A stretch of DNA of 64,000 bases from Marinimicrobium alkaliphilum (lineage in GTDB: Bacteria; Pseudomonadota; Gammaproteobacteria; Pseudomonadales; Cellvibrionaceae). A program made the position numbers and the translations under genes. Shown here in pieces: positions 53,846 through 63,030 of this stretch. Position 1 is the stretch's first letter; every line of letters begins with the position of its first letter. The stretch covers positions 62,001 through 126,000 of the forward strand of contig NZ_QGMQ01000001.1 in assembly GCF_003259155.1 (NCBI RefSeq). The letters run 5' to 3'. The notes beneath the pieces are model-generated. The model was given only the letters and a program-made list of their open reading frames with translations. It was not told the DNA's origin and did no database searches.

Positions 53846-54673
53846 TTAGCGCTCCTCAAGCCGCCGCAGGCGCTCGTTCATCTCGCGCATCAGGCTGACC
53901 ATCTCCTCGCGCTCCTTGTGGGCCTTTTCCTCGATCTCAGCGGTGCGCTGGGCCTCTTCCTCGTAGTGTTTTTCCTGCATGGTGCTGACGATGATACCGA
54001 TAAACAGGTTGAGCACCACAAAGGCGGTGATCAGGATGTAGCTGATAAAATACACCCAGGCAAAGGGGTAGACCGCCATCACCGGGCGTCCGATACCCTG
54101 GGACCAGCTCTCCAGAGTCATGATCTGGAACAGGGAATACAGGGTCCTGCCCAGGTGCCCGAAATGCTCGGGAAAGGACTCACCGAAGAGTTGCGTACCC
54201 ATGACCCCGAAGATATAAAACACCATCAGCAGCAGGAACACGATCCAGCCAATGCTGGGGATGGCCTTGAGCAGCGACTCGATGATATGGCGCAGGCGGT
54301 CGATCTTGGTGAGCAGGCGCAGGACCCGCAGAATGCGCAGAGCCCGCAGTATGGCAAAGGGCCCGGTGGCCGGCATCAGGGCGATGCCGACAATGGCAAA
54401 ATCAAAAATATTCCAGCCACTGCGGAAAAAGCGCGGCCCAAAGGCCACCAGCTTGAGCAGGATTTCCACCACAAAAATCGCCAGAACGACCTGCTCAATG
54501 GCCGTGATCAGGCCGCCGGCGGTGGCCATTATCCGGTTCGACGTCTCCAAGCCCAGGGTAATGGCGTTGAGGACAATAATCGCGATGATGGCATTCTGCA
54601 CCCGGGGGCTGTCGATCCAGCGCGCCAGGCGCTGGCGCAGACTCGGGGTGGGCAGGGTTTGGGTGGTATCCAT
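53846..54673 (-). CDS. Bacterial voltage-gated sodium channel (BacNav family)
   Basis: A 275-residue single-repeat six-transmembrane channel that should assemble as a tetramer. S1 is about residues 26-44. S4 carries Arg110, 113, 116 and 119 at three-residue spacing (ILRALRILRVLRLLTK). The pore selectivity filter is TLESWS at residues 186-191, the same as or very close to that of NaChBac and NavAb, which indicates Na+ selectivity. S6 (VVLNLFIGIIVSTMQ) continues into a C-terminal charged coiled coil (EEKAHKEREEMVSLMREMNE) expected to form the tetrameric bundle. Such channels are typical of marine and alkaliphilic bacteria. The gene stands alone between a terminator and lnt. Confidence 0.95.
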   Translation of the reverse strand: MDTTQTLPTPSLRQRLARWIDSPRVQNAIIAIIVLNAITLGLETSNRIMATAGGLITAIEQVVLAIFVVEILLKLVAFGPRFFRSGWNIFDFAIVGIALMPATGPFAILRALRILRVLRLLTKIDRLRHIIESLLKAIPSIGWIVFLLLMVFYIFGVMGTQLFGESFPEHFGHLGRTLYSLFQIMTLESWSQGIGRPVMAVYPFAWVYFISYILITAFVVLNLFIGIIVSTMQEKHYEEEAQRTAEIEEKAHKEREEMVSLMREMNERLRRLEER

Positions 54674-54731
54674 AGACTGAGCTAAACCGCAGTGAGAGAG
54701 GCGGGGAGGATAAACCAGCTGTGCGCTCGGC

Positions 54732-56276
54732 TCAACCGGCGCGACGCCGGCGCCGCCATTCTGCCAGAGGCAGTCCAGCCAGTCCTGCGATCAGCAGGAT
54801 GACCAGGGGGATGCTGCCCCAGCGCATAAAGGGGGTGTTGCCGTGAGCGGCGTGGACTTCGCCGGCCAGGGTTTCGGCCACAAACTGGTTGCTCTGGACC
54901 TGGATCTCGCCCCGAGGGTCGACGATCGCGCTGATGCCGTTGTTGGTGCTGCGCACCAGGTAGCGCCGGGTTTCGAGGGCGCGCATACGCGCCATCTGCA
55001 TGTGTTGCTTGGGGCCGATGGAGTCGGCAAACCAGGCGTCGTTGCTCAGGGTCAGTAACACCTGATTGTCCCGCGCGCCGCGCGCGACCAGATCCGGATA
55101 GACGATTTCATAGCAAATGGAGGCGGCTATACCCACACCGTCGACGTCCAGGCCTTGCTGGCCCTCCGGGCCCCGCGTGATGATGGATGTGGGCAGGTCA
55201 AAAAACTCGATCAGGCCCCGCAGCCAACTTTCCAGTGGCACATACTCTCCAAAAGGTACCAGGCGGCGTTTGTGGTAAATACCCATGGCGGGCCCAAAAC
55301 CGGCGACGCTGTTGTAGTACACCCGGCGATTGGGATCGTCAAAGATGATACCGGTGATCAGACCGGTGTTCGTATCCTCGGCCATGGCGCTCATCTGGTC
55401 GAGAAACGGCAGGGCCCGGTGGTAGGTGACCGGCACGGCGGCTTCAGGCCAGATCAGCCAGTCGTACTGCCACAGCTCCTCACTCATTTCCCGCAGCAGG
55501 TTCATGGTGGGCAGGGCAAAGCCCGGGTCCCACTTGATGTCCTGGGGAATGTCCGGCTGCACCATACCGACGCGGATGGGTTCTTCGTCCAGTTGTGTCC
55601 AGGCCACCGGCTTGAGGGCGCCGCCGCCCAGCCAGAGCAGGGCGCAAAGGGCACTGGTGCACCAGAGTGCGCGACGCTCGGCCGAGAGGTCGGCGCACAC
55701 CCAGCGGGCCAGGGTGGCGGCACTCAGGGTAACAATCAGGCTGATGGCCATGACGCCGCCCACCGGCCCCCAGCCCGCGAGCCAGGTATCCAGATGGGCA
55801 TAGCCCAGATAGAGCCAGGGGAAGCCGGTCAGCAGCCAGGTGCGCAGCCACTCCCCAAGCAGCCAGAACAGGGGGAAGCCCAGCAGCAATCCCAGAGGGC
55901 GGGCGCTGAACCAGCGGCCCCAGGCCCACCAGGGCAGAGCAAAGACCGCCGCCATAAAGGCCACAAACAGCCCGGTGAGCAGCGCCGCCAGGGGCGCGCT
56001 GGCATTGCCGTAGGTGTGAATACTGACGTAGACCCAGGTAACACCGGCGCCGTAGTGAGACAGGCCGAAGCAGAAGGCGAGCGCCAGGGCCGTGCGAGCG
56101 TTGCGTTGATGCAGGCACAGGGCAAAGACCGCTGCGCCCAGCAGGCCCAGGGGCCAGAGGTTGAAAGGCGCGAGCGAGAGTGTGGGCAGGGTGCCGGCGA
56201 TCAGGGACAGCAGGGCGGCCAGCCACAGGGGCTGGTGCAACAGTGTTCGATCGAGATTCAGGGGCGCCGGGTTCAC
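54732..56276 (-). CDS. lnt: Apolipoprotein N-acyltransferase
   Basis: Lnt adds the third acyl chain to the N-terminal Cys of lipoproteins in the inner membrane. The 514-residue product has about six N-terminal membrane helices and a nitrilase-like periplasmic domain. The catalytic Glu is in WPEAAVPV, the Lys in YHKRRLVPFGEYVP and the Cys in ASICYEIVYPD. The gene start overlaps the corC stop by four bases, placing it last in the miaB-side cluster phoH-ybeY-corC-lnt. Many lipoproteins in this window are its likely substrates. Confidence 0.96.
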   Translation of the reverse strand: MNPAPLNLDRTLLHQPLWLAALLSLIAGTLPTLSLAPFNLWPLGLLGAAVFALCLHQRNARTALALAFCFGLSHYGAGVTWVYVSIHTYGNASAPLAALLTGLFVAFMAAVFALPWWAWGRWFSARPLGLLLGFPLFWLLGEWLRTWLLTGFPWLYLGYAHLDTWLAGWGPVGGVMAISLIVTLSAATLARWVCADLSAERRALWCTSALCALLWLGGGALKPVAWTQLDEEPIRVGMVQPDIPQDIKWDPGFALPTMNLLREMSEELWQYDWLIWPEAAVPVTYHRALPFLDQMSAMAEDTNTGLITGIIFDDPNRRVYYNSVAGFGPAMGIYHKRRLVPFGEYVPLESWLRGLIEFFDLPTSIITRGPEGQQGLDVDGVGIAASICYEIVYPDLVARGARDNQVLLTLSNDAWFADSIGPKQHMQMARMRALETRRYLVRSTNNGISAIVDPRGEIQVQSNQFVAETLAGEVHAAHGNTPFMRWGSIPLVILLIAGLAGLPLAEWRRRRRAG

Positions 56277-57136
56277 GCGTCCATCAAAGTCAGGCGCACC
56301 AGATGGATTTGCCGGTTGTCGGCGTAGAGTACCCGGAACTGGTAGTTGTCGATGGTAGCCACTTCATTGCGTTTGGGCAGGTGACCGAATTCCTGCATCA
56401 GGATGCCGCCGATGGTATCGAAGTCCTCATCGCTCAGGCCCGCCTTGAAGTAGTCGTTAAAGTCCTCAATCGGGGTGAGCGCCTTGATGATGTAATCGGC
56501 GTCGCCCACCTTTTTGATGGTCTCGTCGCTGACTTCTTCGTCGGTCTCATCCTCAATCTCGCCGACGATTTCTTCCAGAATATCTTCGATGGTGATCAGG
56601 CCGGAGATGCCGCCGTATTCGTCGATCACCAGCGCCATGTGGTAGCGTTTTTCCCGGAACTCGCGCAGCAGAACGTTGACCCGCTTGCTCTCGGGCACGA
56701 CGTTGGCCGTGCGGATGATGTCCTCAAGTTTGAAATCGGTGGTGCCTTCGAGCATCAGACGCAGCAGATCCTTGGCCAGAAGGATGCCCTTGATATCGTC
56801 AAAGCTCTCGCCAATCACCGGAAAGCGGGAGTGGCCCGACTCGATAATTTTGGGCAGGAACTCCTTGGGCGTCTCGTCGATGCGGATGGCGACGATCTGG
56901 GTACGCGGGATCATCAGTTCCCGCGCCTGCCGGCTGGAGACATCCAGTGCCCCTTCAATGATGTTCAGGGCCTCCTGGTCCAACAGCTTATTGTTGGCAG
57001 CCTCCTTGATCACTTCCAGCAATTCGTCGCGGGATTTGGGTTCAGCGCTGAAAGCCTGCACCAGCTTGTGCAGCCAGGATTTGTCCTGATGGCGCTGAAC
57101 GCTGCTACTCGTGGGGTCGTCCGTCATGGTTATCAT
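56273..57136 (-). CDS. corC: CorC-type CBS-domain protein
   Basis: A 287-residue cytoplasmic protein with two CBS domains (about residues 70-190) and a C-terminal CorC_HlyC transporter-associated domain ([19 protein letters not shown]). It has no membrane segment, as in E. coli CorC (292 residues), which has been linked to Mg2+/Co2+ efflux. It overlaps ybeY upstream and lnt downstream by four bases each (ATGA). Confidence 0.95.
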   Translation of the reverse strand: MITMTDDPTSSSVQRHQDKSWLHKLVQAFSAEPKSRDELLEVIKEAANNKLLDQEALNIIEGALDVSSRQARELMIPRTQIVAIRIDETPKEFLPKIIESGHSRFPVIGESFDDIKGILLAKDLLRLMLEGTTDFKLEDIIRTANVVPESKRVNVLLREFREKRYHMALVIDEYGGISGLITIEDILEEIVGEIEDETDEEVSDETIKKVGDADYIIKALTPIEDFNDYFKAGLSDEDFDTIGGILMQEFGHLPKRNEVATIDNYQFRVLYADNRQIHLVRLTLMDA

Positions 57137-57615
57137 CTGTCGTTTTGGGGCTCTTCGTGCCCATAGGGAGCGGGGTAGTGTAAACGGGTGAGAATGCGGG
57201 TTTCAAGGCTCTCCATCAGCTCGGCCTCGGCGTCGTCGATATGATCATAGCCCAGTAAGTGCAGTGTTCCGTGCACGAGCATATGCGCCCAGTGTGCCGT
57301 GGGGTTCTTGCCCTGCTCCTGGGCTTCGCGCGCCACCACCGGCGCACAGATCACCAGGTCCCCGAGCAGGGGTAGATCCAACTCGGGGGGAAGGTCGGCA
57401 GGGAAGGAGAGCACATTGGTGGGCTGGTCTTTGCCCCGATAGTCCCGGTTCAGGGATTGGCTCTCGGGTTCGTCGACAATGCGCAGACTGATTTCAGCGT
57501 GAGGGCGGGCGTAGTCGGCCGCTGCCAGGGCAGCGGCCACCCATCGCTCAACTTCGTCGTCGGTGGGCAGCGCCTCGCTGGCGCTCGCCACCTGGGTATC
57601 TATGTGCAGATTCAT
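57133..57615 (-). CDS. ybeY: Endoribonuclease YbeY
   Basis: YbeY is a zinc-dependent endoribonuclease that matures the 3' end of 16S rRNA and takes part in ribosome quality control. The 160-residue product has the family motif [11 protein letters not shown] (three His ligands). The conserved Arg region is in [18 protein letters not shown]. The start overlaps the phoH-like gene by four bases, and phoH-ybeY coupling is widespread. Confidence 0.96.
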   Translation of the reverse strand: MNLHIDTQVASASEALPTDDEVERWVAAALAAADYARPHAEISLRIVDEPESQSLNRDYRGKDQPTNVLSFPADLPPELDLPLLGDLVICAPVVAREAQEQGKNPTAHWAHMLVHGTLHLLGYDHIDDAEAELMESLETRILTRLHYPAPYGHEEPQNDR

Positions 57616-58655
57616 GGGGTCGGGTTGGTGTCCACCTGAGACGTGTCTTCGGCGGCATCATACGCTTCGACGATGCGTTGTACCAGCGGATGGCGTACCA
57701 CGTCCTTGGCCCCGAAATGGGTAAAGCTGATACCGTTGACGTTCTCCAGCACCTCAATGGCGTGGCGCAGGCCCGATTGCTGGCCTTTGGGCAGGTCGAT
57801 CTGGCTGGGGTCGCCGGTAATCACCGCCGTGGAGCCGAAGCCGATCCGGGTCAGGAACATCTTCATTTGCTCGCGGGTGGTGTTCTGGCTTTCATCCAGA
57901 ATCACGAAGGAGTTGCTCAGGGTGCGCCCGCGCATATAAGCCAGGGGTGCCACCTCGATCACGTTGCGCTCGATCAGCTTGCCCACGGTTTCAAAGCCGA
58001 GCATCTCGAACAGGGCGTCATACAGGGGACGCAGGTAGGGATCGACCTTCTGCGCCAGGTCGCCGGGCAGAAAGCCCAGTTTCTCGCCCGCTTCAACCGC
58101 CGGGCGAACCAACAGAATGCGTTCCACATCCTCCTTGAGCAGAGCCTCGACCGCACAGGCTACCGCCAGGTAGGTCTTGCCGGTACCCGCAGGACCGACC
58201 CCGAAATTGATGTCGTGACCCTGTACTGCCCTGACATAGCGCTGCTGGTTCTTGCCGCGCGGCTTGATGGTGCATTTTTTGGTGCGGATCAGGGTAATGG
58301 ATTGACCGTCACCCACGTCATCGAGCTCGTCAACAGAGGTATTGATCTGATTCATAAGGGCCTCTACGCCAGACGTCTGCAACACCAAATGAATCTCATC
58401 CGGGGTCAGTTCGCTTTCGTGCGTATCCCGGTAGAGTTGGTGTAGAACGGCGGCGGCGGTTTGGGTGGTTTGGGCAGACCCGGTCAGGGAGAACTGGTTG
58501 CCACGGTTGTGGATTTTCACATTGAGGCGCTGTTCGATCTGGCGCAAGTGCTCGTCAAACTGGCCGCAGAGGCTCGCGAGACGGCGATTGTCGTCAGGCT
58601 CCAGCGTCAACTGTCGGGTGACAGTATCGGGGGCTGTTACTGCATGACTATTCAA
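57612..58655 (-). CDS. ybeZ: PhoH-like ATPase (YbeZ)
   Basis: A 347-residue PhoH-family ATPase or probable RNA helicase that works with YbeY. A short N-terminal KH-like segment precedes the P-loop GPAGTGKT (about residue 155) and the Walker [11 protein letters not shown]. Segment [18 protein letters not shown] is family-typical. It is the first gene of the phoH-ybeY-corC-lnt operon, all joined by ATGA overlaps, and lies 130 bp after miaB. Confidence 0.96.
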   Translation of the reverse strand: MNSHAVTAPDTVTRQLTLEPDDNRRLASLCGQFDEHLRQIEQRLNVKIHNRGNQFSLTGSAQTTQTAAAVLHQLYRDTHESELTPDEIHLVLQTSGVEALMNQINTSVDELDDVGDGQSITLIRTKKCTIKPRGKNQQRYVRAVQGHDINFGVGPAGTGKTYLAVACAVEALLKEDVERILLVRPAVEAGEKLGFLPGDLAQKVDPYLRPLYDALFEMLGFETVGKLIERNVIEVAPLAYMRGRTLSNSFVILDESQNTTREQMKMFLTRIGFGSTAVITGDPSQIDLPKGQQSGLRHAIEVLENVNGISFTHFGAKDVVRHPLVQRIVEAYDAAEDTSQVDTNPTP

Positions 58656-58754
58656 TGATATGTGGGTCTCTTGTGGCTGAGTTCACTTAAAGCGTAAACC
58701 ATAAAACATGACGGTAAAAGGTTAGTTAAGGGCCTTTTTCTTATTACCGCCAAG

Positions 58755-58760
58755 ATTATA
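58755..58760 (-). promoter_or_regulatory. Candidate -10 for the ybeZ-ybeY-corC-lnt operon
   Basis: TATAAT on the minus strand lies 100 bases before the ybeZ start. No matching -35 hexamer was found, so it may be a chance match. Confidence 0.3.
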
Positions 58761-58785
58761 GTAACTGCCGGGAATAAACCGGCTG

Positions 58786-60159
58786 TTATTGCCAGTCGGC
58801 ATCGGATTCTGAGGCAAGCAGCGTGCCACGCAGTGAGTTCGGCAGGGCCTCCTCAATGAGTACATCGGCAAACCGGCCAATCAGTGACGGGTCATCGCAG
58901 CGAAAGTTCACGACGCGATTGTTTTCGGTGCGCCCCGAGAGCTGGCCGGGGTCTTTTTTCGAGTAGCCGGTGACCAGAATACGTTCGGTATTGCCCACCA
59001 TCTTGCGGCCGATACCCAGCGCGTGCTGAGTGATACGGTCCTGAAGGATTTTCAGGCGTTGCTTTTTCATTGCCATGGGAGTGTCGTCCGGCAGCTCTGC
59101 CGCCGGCGTACCCGGGCGGGCGCTGTAGATGAAACTGAACGAGGTGTCGAACCCGATATCGTTGATCAGTTTCATGGTGGCCTCAAAATCGGCCTCGGTT
59201 TCCCCGGGGAAGCCGATGATAAAGTCCGAGGACAGGCTGATGTCCGGACGGATGGCGCGCAAGCGGCGAATCTTGGACTTGTATTCAAGCGCGGTATGGC
59301 CGCGCTTCATGGCCATCAGGATGCGATCCGAGCCGCTCTGTACGGGCAAGTGCAGGTGGCTGACCAGCTCCGGGACCTCGGCGTAGACGTCGATCAGGGC
59401 ATCGCTGAACTCCACCGGGTGAGAGGTGGTGTAGCGGATGCGATCGATCCCGTCGATGGCGGCCACGTAGGTGATCAGCTCCGCCAGGTCAACGCTTGAG
59501 CCATCGTCGCCAGCGCCCCGATAGGCGTTGACGTTCTGCCCCAGGAGGTTGACTTCGCGCACGCCCTGGCCCGCCAGGTGCACCACCTCGGCGAGCACGT
59601 CTGCCACCGGGCGGCTGACTTCCTCGCCCCGGGTATAGGGCACGACGCAGAAGGTGCAGTACTTGGAGCAGCCTTCCATAATGGACACAAAAGCACTGAC
59701 GCCGTCGGCTTCGGGCTCTGGCAAGCGGTCGAATTTTTCAATTTCCGGGAAGCTGATATCCACCACCACGGCGCCGTTGTCGCGCGGGGTCGCCATCATT
59801 TCCGGCAGGCGGTGCAGGGTCTGGGGGCCAAAAATCAGGTCCACAAAGGGGGCGCGTTTGGCGATGGCGTCCCCTTCCTGGCTGGCAACGCAGCCGCCCA
59901 CGCCGATCACCAGCTCTGGCTTGGCCTGCTTCAGCTGCTTCCAGCGGCCCAGCTCGTGGAACAGCTTTTCCTGGGCTTTTTCGCGGATTGAGCAGGTATT
60001 GATCAGGATGACGTCGGCATCTTCCGGGTTCTCGGTGGCCACCATCTGGTGGGACTCGCCCAGCAGATCGCGCATGCGCGCTGAGTCATACTCGTTCATC
60101 TGACACCCGTGGGTCTTGATGTAGAGCTTTTTGGCACCGGTTTCGGGGCGGCTGGTCAT
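58786..60159 (-). CDS. miaB: tRNA-2-methylthio-N6-dimethylallyladenosine synthase
   Basis: MiaB is a radical-SAM methylthiotransferase that adds the 2-methylthio group to i6A37 of tRNA. The 457-residue protein has the N-terminal UPF0004 domain with its Cys ligands ([30 protein letters not shown]). The radical-SAM motif is CSKYCTFC, and a C-terminal TRAM domain follows ([20 protein letters not shown]). It sits upstream of the ybeZ operon, the usual gammaproteobacterial order. Confidence 0.97.
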   Translation of the reverse strand: MTSRPETGAKKLYIKTHGCQMNEYDSARMRDLLGESHQMVATENPEDADVILINTCSIREKAQEKLFHELGRWKQLKQAKPELVIGVGGCVASQEGDAIAKRAPFVDLIFGPQTLHRLPEMMATPRDNGAVVVDISFPEIEKFDRLPEPEADGVSAFVSIMEGCSKYCTFCVVPYTRGEEVSRPVADVLAEVVHLAGQGVREVNLLGQNVNAYRGAGDDGSSVDLAELITYVAAIDGIDRIRYTTSHPVEFSDALIDVYAEVPELVSHLHLPVQSGSDRILMAMKRGHTALEYKSKIRRLRAIRPDISLSSDFIIGFPGETEADFEATMKLINDIGFDTSFSFIYSARPGTPAAELPDDTPMAMKKQRLKILQDRITQHALGIGRKMVGNTERILVTGYSKKDPGQLSGRTENNRVVNFRCDDPSLIGRFADVLIEEALPNSLRGTLLASESDADWQ

Positions 60160-60203
60160 AGATCAAACACCTGGTTAAAAAATATGCAATCGAGCGGGTG
60201 CGC

Positions 60204-60209
60204 ATTATA
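60204..60209 (-). promoter_or_regulatory. Candidate miaB -10 element
   Basis: TATAAT on the minus strand, in the context CGCTATAATGCGC, lies 45 bases before the miaB ATG. The -35 region is poor. Its context resembles the GCTAAAATAGCGC sequence upstream of pyrB. Confidence 0.45.
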
Positions 60210-60344
60210 GCGAGCCGGGAGGCTTCTGCCCACCGCCACAGGCCGAAAATCGATCAAATCCGGTATTGATTTATGCTATCCTTCGCGCCCTTGACCGTCC
60301 GCGGCTCTGCCGGGCGTCCAACAAGTGTCATTTCCGAGAGTACT

Positions 60345-60680
60345 ATGGCTGCCAAACCCATCTACAAAGTGATTTTCATCAACCAGGGCCAGGTTTACGA
60401 AGTCTTCGCCGGGGCCATCTACCAGAGCGATATGTACGGTTTTATCGAGGTGGAGGAATTCATTTTCGGTGAGCGGTCCAGTGTGGTGGTGGATCCGTCG
60501 GAAGAGAAGCTGAAGAATGAGTTCGCGGGTGTGCGTCGCTCGTACATTCCCATGCAGGCCATTTTGCGGATCGACGAAGTGGAGAAAGAGGGCGCGGCCA
60601 AGATCAGTGACTTCAAAGGCGACAAAGTGGCACACCTGCCGTTTGGCAACTTCGTCCCGCCGCCGGGCGCCGGGGATTAA
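60345..60680 (+). CDS. DUF1820 family protein
   Basis: A 111-residue protein of the DUF1820 family, common in Pseudomonas-like and marine gammaproteobacteria and without a known function. ATG 60345 follows GAGAG and gives PIYKVIFINQGQVYEVFA. Other conserved parts are GFIEVEEFIFGERSSVVVDP and RSYIPMQAILRIDEVEKEG. It looks soluble and cytoplasmic. The frame is open 24 codons upstream with no family support. Confidence 0.92.
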   Translation: MAAKPIYKVIFINQGQVYEVFAGAIYQSDMYGFIEVEEFIFGERSSVVVDPSEEKLKNEFAGVRRSYIPMQAILRIDEVEKEGAAKISDFKGDKVAHLPFGNFVPPPGAGD

Positions 60681-60742
60681 TTTCCCGCACTGCGGTCCAA
60701 GCGCCTGCTAGACTCTAGTCATCGAGTGGGCGGGAAGCGCGT

Positions 60743-61903
60743 ATGCAGTACGATATCGTTGTGATTGGTGCGGGAATTCAGGGTGCTGGCGTGGCACAAG
60801 CGGCTGCCGCTGCGGGCTATTCGGTGCTGGTGCTGGAGCAGAGTGATATTGCAAACGGTACCTCCAGTAAATCCTCGAAACTGATACACGGCGGCTTGCG
60901 GTACCTCGAAACCGGGCAGTTGGGGCTGGTGCGTGAAAGTTTGCAGGAGCGGACCATTCTGCTGCGCTTGGCCCCCAATCTGGTCCACTTGAGCCCCCTG
61001 CATATCCCCGTTTATCGCGACTCCGCGCGCTCACCCTTTACCCTAGCGGCCGGCTTGAGCCTGTACCGCCTGCTGGCGGGCATGGCCAAAGAGGCACGTT
61101 TTTCACGGGTGCCCCGCGCCGAGTGGGGCGATTTGGATGGCCTTAAAACCGACCAGTTGCGGCAGGTGTTTCGCTACTACGAGGCGCAAACCGATGACGC
61201 CGCCCTGACTCGCGCGGTGATGCGCTCGGCCCGGGCCCTGGGCGCCGAGCTGGCCCTGCCCGCGCGTTTTCTGCAGGGGCGCATCGATGCTGAGGGTTGC
61301 GATGTGGCTTACACCCAGGGCGGACGCGAGCATCAGGTGCGTACTCGGGTGCTGATCAATGCCGCCGGTCCCTGGGCTACTGAACTGCTCAAGCACATTG
61401 AACCTGCGCCGCCCATGCCGGCCGTGGAGCTGGTGCAAGGTGCGCATTTGCTGCTGCCCCCGGTCCTTAATCATCACTACTATCTGGAAGCCCCCGCCGA
61501 TCGACGGGGGGTATTTGCCTTACCCTGGCAGAACAGATTGCTGCTCGGAACCACCGAAACACTGTATACCGGTGACCCCGCCAAGGCTCACTGTCTGGAG
61601 GATGAGCAGGCCTATTTGCTGGAAACCCTGGGCCATTATTTCCCCGGAGTGAACATTGACCCCGGACAGATGGACAGCTTTGCGGGCCTGAGGGTGCTGC
61701 CCAAGGGCGAGGGCAGTGCGTCCGGGCGTTCGCGCGAAGTCATCATGGCCGTGGATCGACCGCAGCAGCCCAGGTTGTTAACGCTGGTCGGTGGCAAATT
61801 GACCACCTACCGGGCCACAGCCCTACAGGCGTTGGCACGCGTCGCGCCGTCCTTGCCCAGGCGGGTGCCCCTGGCAGATACCGCCGATCTGCCCCTTGAG
61901 TGA
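60743..61903 (+). CDS. GlpD-like FAD-dependent glycerol-3-phosphate dehydrogenase (short form)
   Basis: A 386-residue FAD-dependent oxidoreductase with the dinucleotide-binding motif VVIGAGIQGAGVAQAAAAAG. The GlpD-type signature TSSKSSKLIHGGLRYLE is present, and GPWATELL and KLTTYRATA follow. GlpD enzymes oxidise sn-glycerol 3-phosphate to dihydroxyacetone phosphate at the membrane. At 386 residues it lacks most of the C-terminal helical domain of E. coli GlpD (501), so the substrate may differ. No glp regulator or transporter is adjacent. Confidence 0.88.
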   Translation: MQYDIVVIGAGIQGAGVAQAAAAAGYSVLVLEQSDIANGTSSKSSKLIHGGLRYLETGQLGLVRESLQERTILLRLAPNLVHLSPLHIPVYRDSARSPFTLAAGLSLYRLLAGMAKEARFSRVPRAEWGDLDGLKTDQLRQVFRYYEAQTDDAALTRAVMRSARALGAELALPARFLQGRIDAEGCDVAYTQGGREHQVRTRVLINAAGPWATELLKHIEPAPPMPAVELVQGAHLLLPPVLNHHYYLEAPADRRGVFALPWQNRLLLGTTETLYTGDPAKAHCLEDEQAYLLETLGHYFPGVNIDPGQMDSFAGLRVLPKGEGSASGRSREVIMAVDRPQQPRLLTLVGGKLTTYRATALQALARVAPSLPRRVPLADTADLPLE

Positions 61904-61906
61904 GCT

Positions 61907-62815
61907 CTAGCCCTGGCGGGTGATGCGCTTGAACGCCACTTCGTACTTACCTGGTGCCGGTTCTGCCTGGAAGACCCGGGCATCGGCGTATTGCTCTTTC
62001 AGCAGATCCCACAGCTTGCGTTTGTCCTCGCTGGGCATGAACGCGCCGAAGTAGACCGCTGAAATATCGGCACGCTCGAACGGACGGTCGTCGTACCAAA
62101 GGCTGTCGTCGTTCTCGCGGCTGCTGGCTTCGTGTTCGGCATTGTGGAAGCAGCGCCATTCCTGCTCGGTACTGGCCAGTTGGGGCTTGACCAAAAATTT
62201 GTCGCCAAAGCTGTGTTGCACTTTGGGTTGCTCGTTGTGCAGTACCGCGTTGAGCTGTTCCTTGAGCGAGCTGATTTCCGGGCGATTGGCCCGATATTCC
62301 ACCGCGTGCGGCTCTTTGAGGTTGGTGTAACCGCCGCAGTGCATGCGGATCACGGCTCCCCGGTGGGAATCGGCAAAACGCTGCCAGCAGGCCAGGTTAT
62401 CGGGCTTGGCGCTGAAGCTGACGATGCGCAAGTGACGGGTGAAGCGCCGCCAATCGGCCATCATTTCGTCGATGGCCTCCTGGCGCTTGTCGACCATGCG
62501 CGCCATCAGGTCGCGCAGCACTTCCTCGGCCTCCTCCTGCGACGAAAACCGATCCTCGTCGCGCCAGCGGCGTACCACGGTGGTGAGCGGCGAGTTGCCC
62601 ACGGGCGCGTCGCGCGAAAAAATCATCGCGGTGGCGGTCTGAATCGCGGCATCGAGAAGTGAGTGGGGATCAAAGGTCAGGGTGGTCCGGTGGTGGAGCT
62701 CAAACGGATCGCCGAGCAGGTGCGGGGCGCTCCAGCGCAACCGCTGTGACTGAAGGATTTTCAGAGCGGTGTCGGCTGTGCAGTATTTCGAGAGCGTATC
62801 GGGGTGATCAGCCAC
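61907..62815 (-). CDS. DUF2971 domain-containing protein
   Basis: A 302-residue protein with the DUF2971 opening pattern (KYCTADTALKILQSQRLRWS, then DPFE). A later LACWQRFADSHRGAVIRM segment matches the family 'W..Y....G' region, and it ends with YFGAFMPSEDKRKLWDLL. The function is unknown. DUF2971 genes are often accessory and sometimes occur in defence islands, but no defence partner is seen here. It converges on the GlpD-like gene with three bases between stops. Confidence 0.85.
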   Translation of the reverse strand: MADHPDTLSKYCTADTALKILQSQRLRWSAPHLLGDPFELHHRTTLTFDPHSLLDAAIQTATAMIFSRDAPVGNSPLTTVVRRWRDEDRFSSQEEAEEVLRDLMARMVDKRQEAIDEMMADWRRFTRHLRIVSFSAKPDNLACWQRFADSHRGAVIRMHCGGYTNLKEPHAVEYRANRPEISSLKEQLNAVLHNEQPKVQHSFGDKFLVKPQLASTEQEWRCFHNAEHEASSRENDDSLWYDDRPFERADISAVYFGAFMPSEDKRKLWDLLKEQYADARVFQAEPAPGKYEVAFKRITRQG

Positions 62816-63030
62816 TTAGCATCCTATGATTTTGTGTTTTGGGTATTGACGATCGAAACCTTCGCGCCACTGAAGGGGATAGCGGCGGTGAACAGCAAAA
62901 GTTAAGCCCTGAGCGCCCATTTGTCCACCGTAAATTCGCCGATTCGCTTCCCCCGGTGCGGTCTATACCGCTAAAATAGCGCCCGAGTTTTCCACCCGTC
63001 AGATCAGCGGATAGCCGCTAAGGATAGAAT

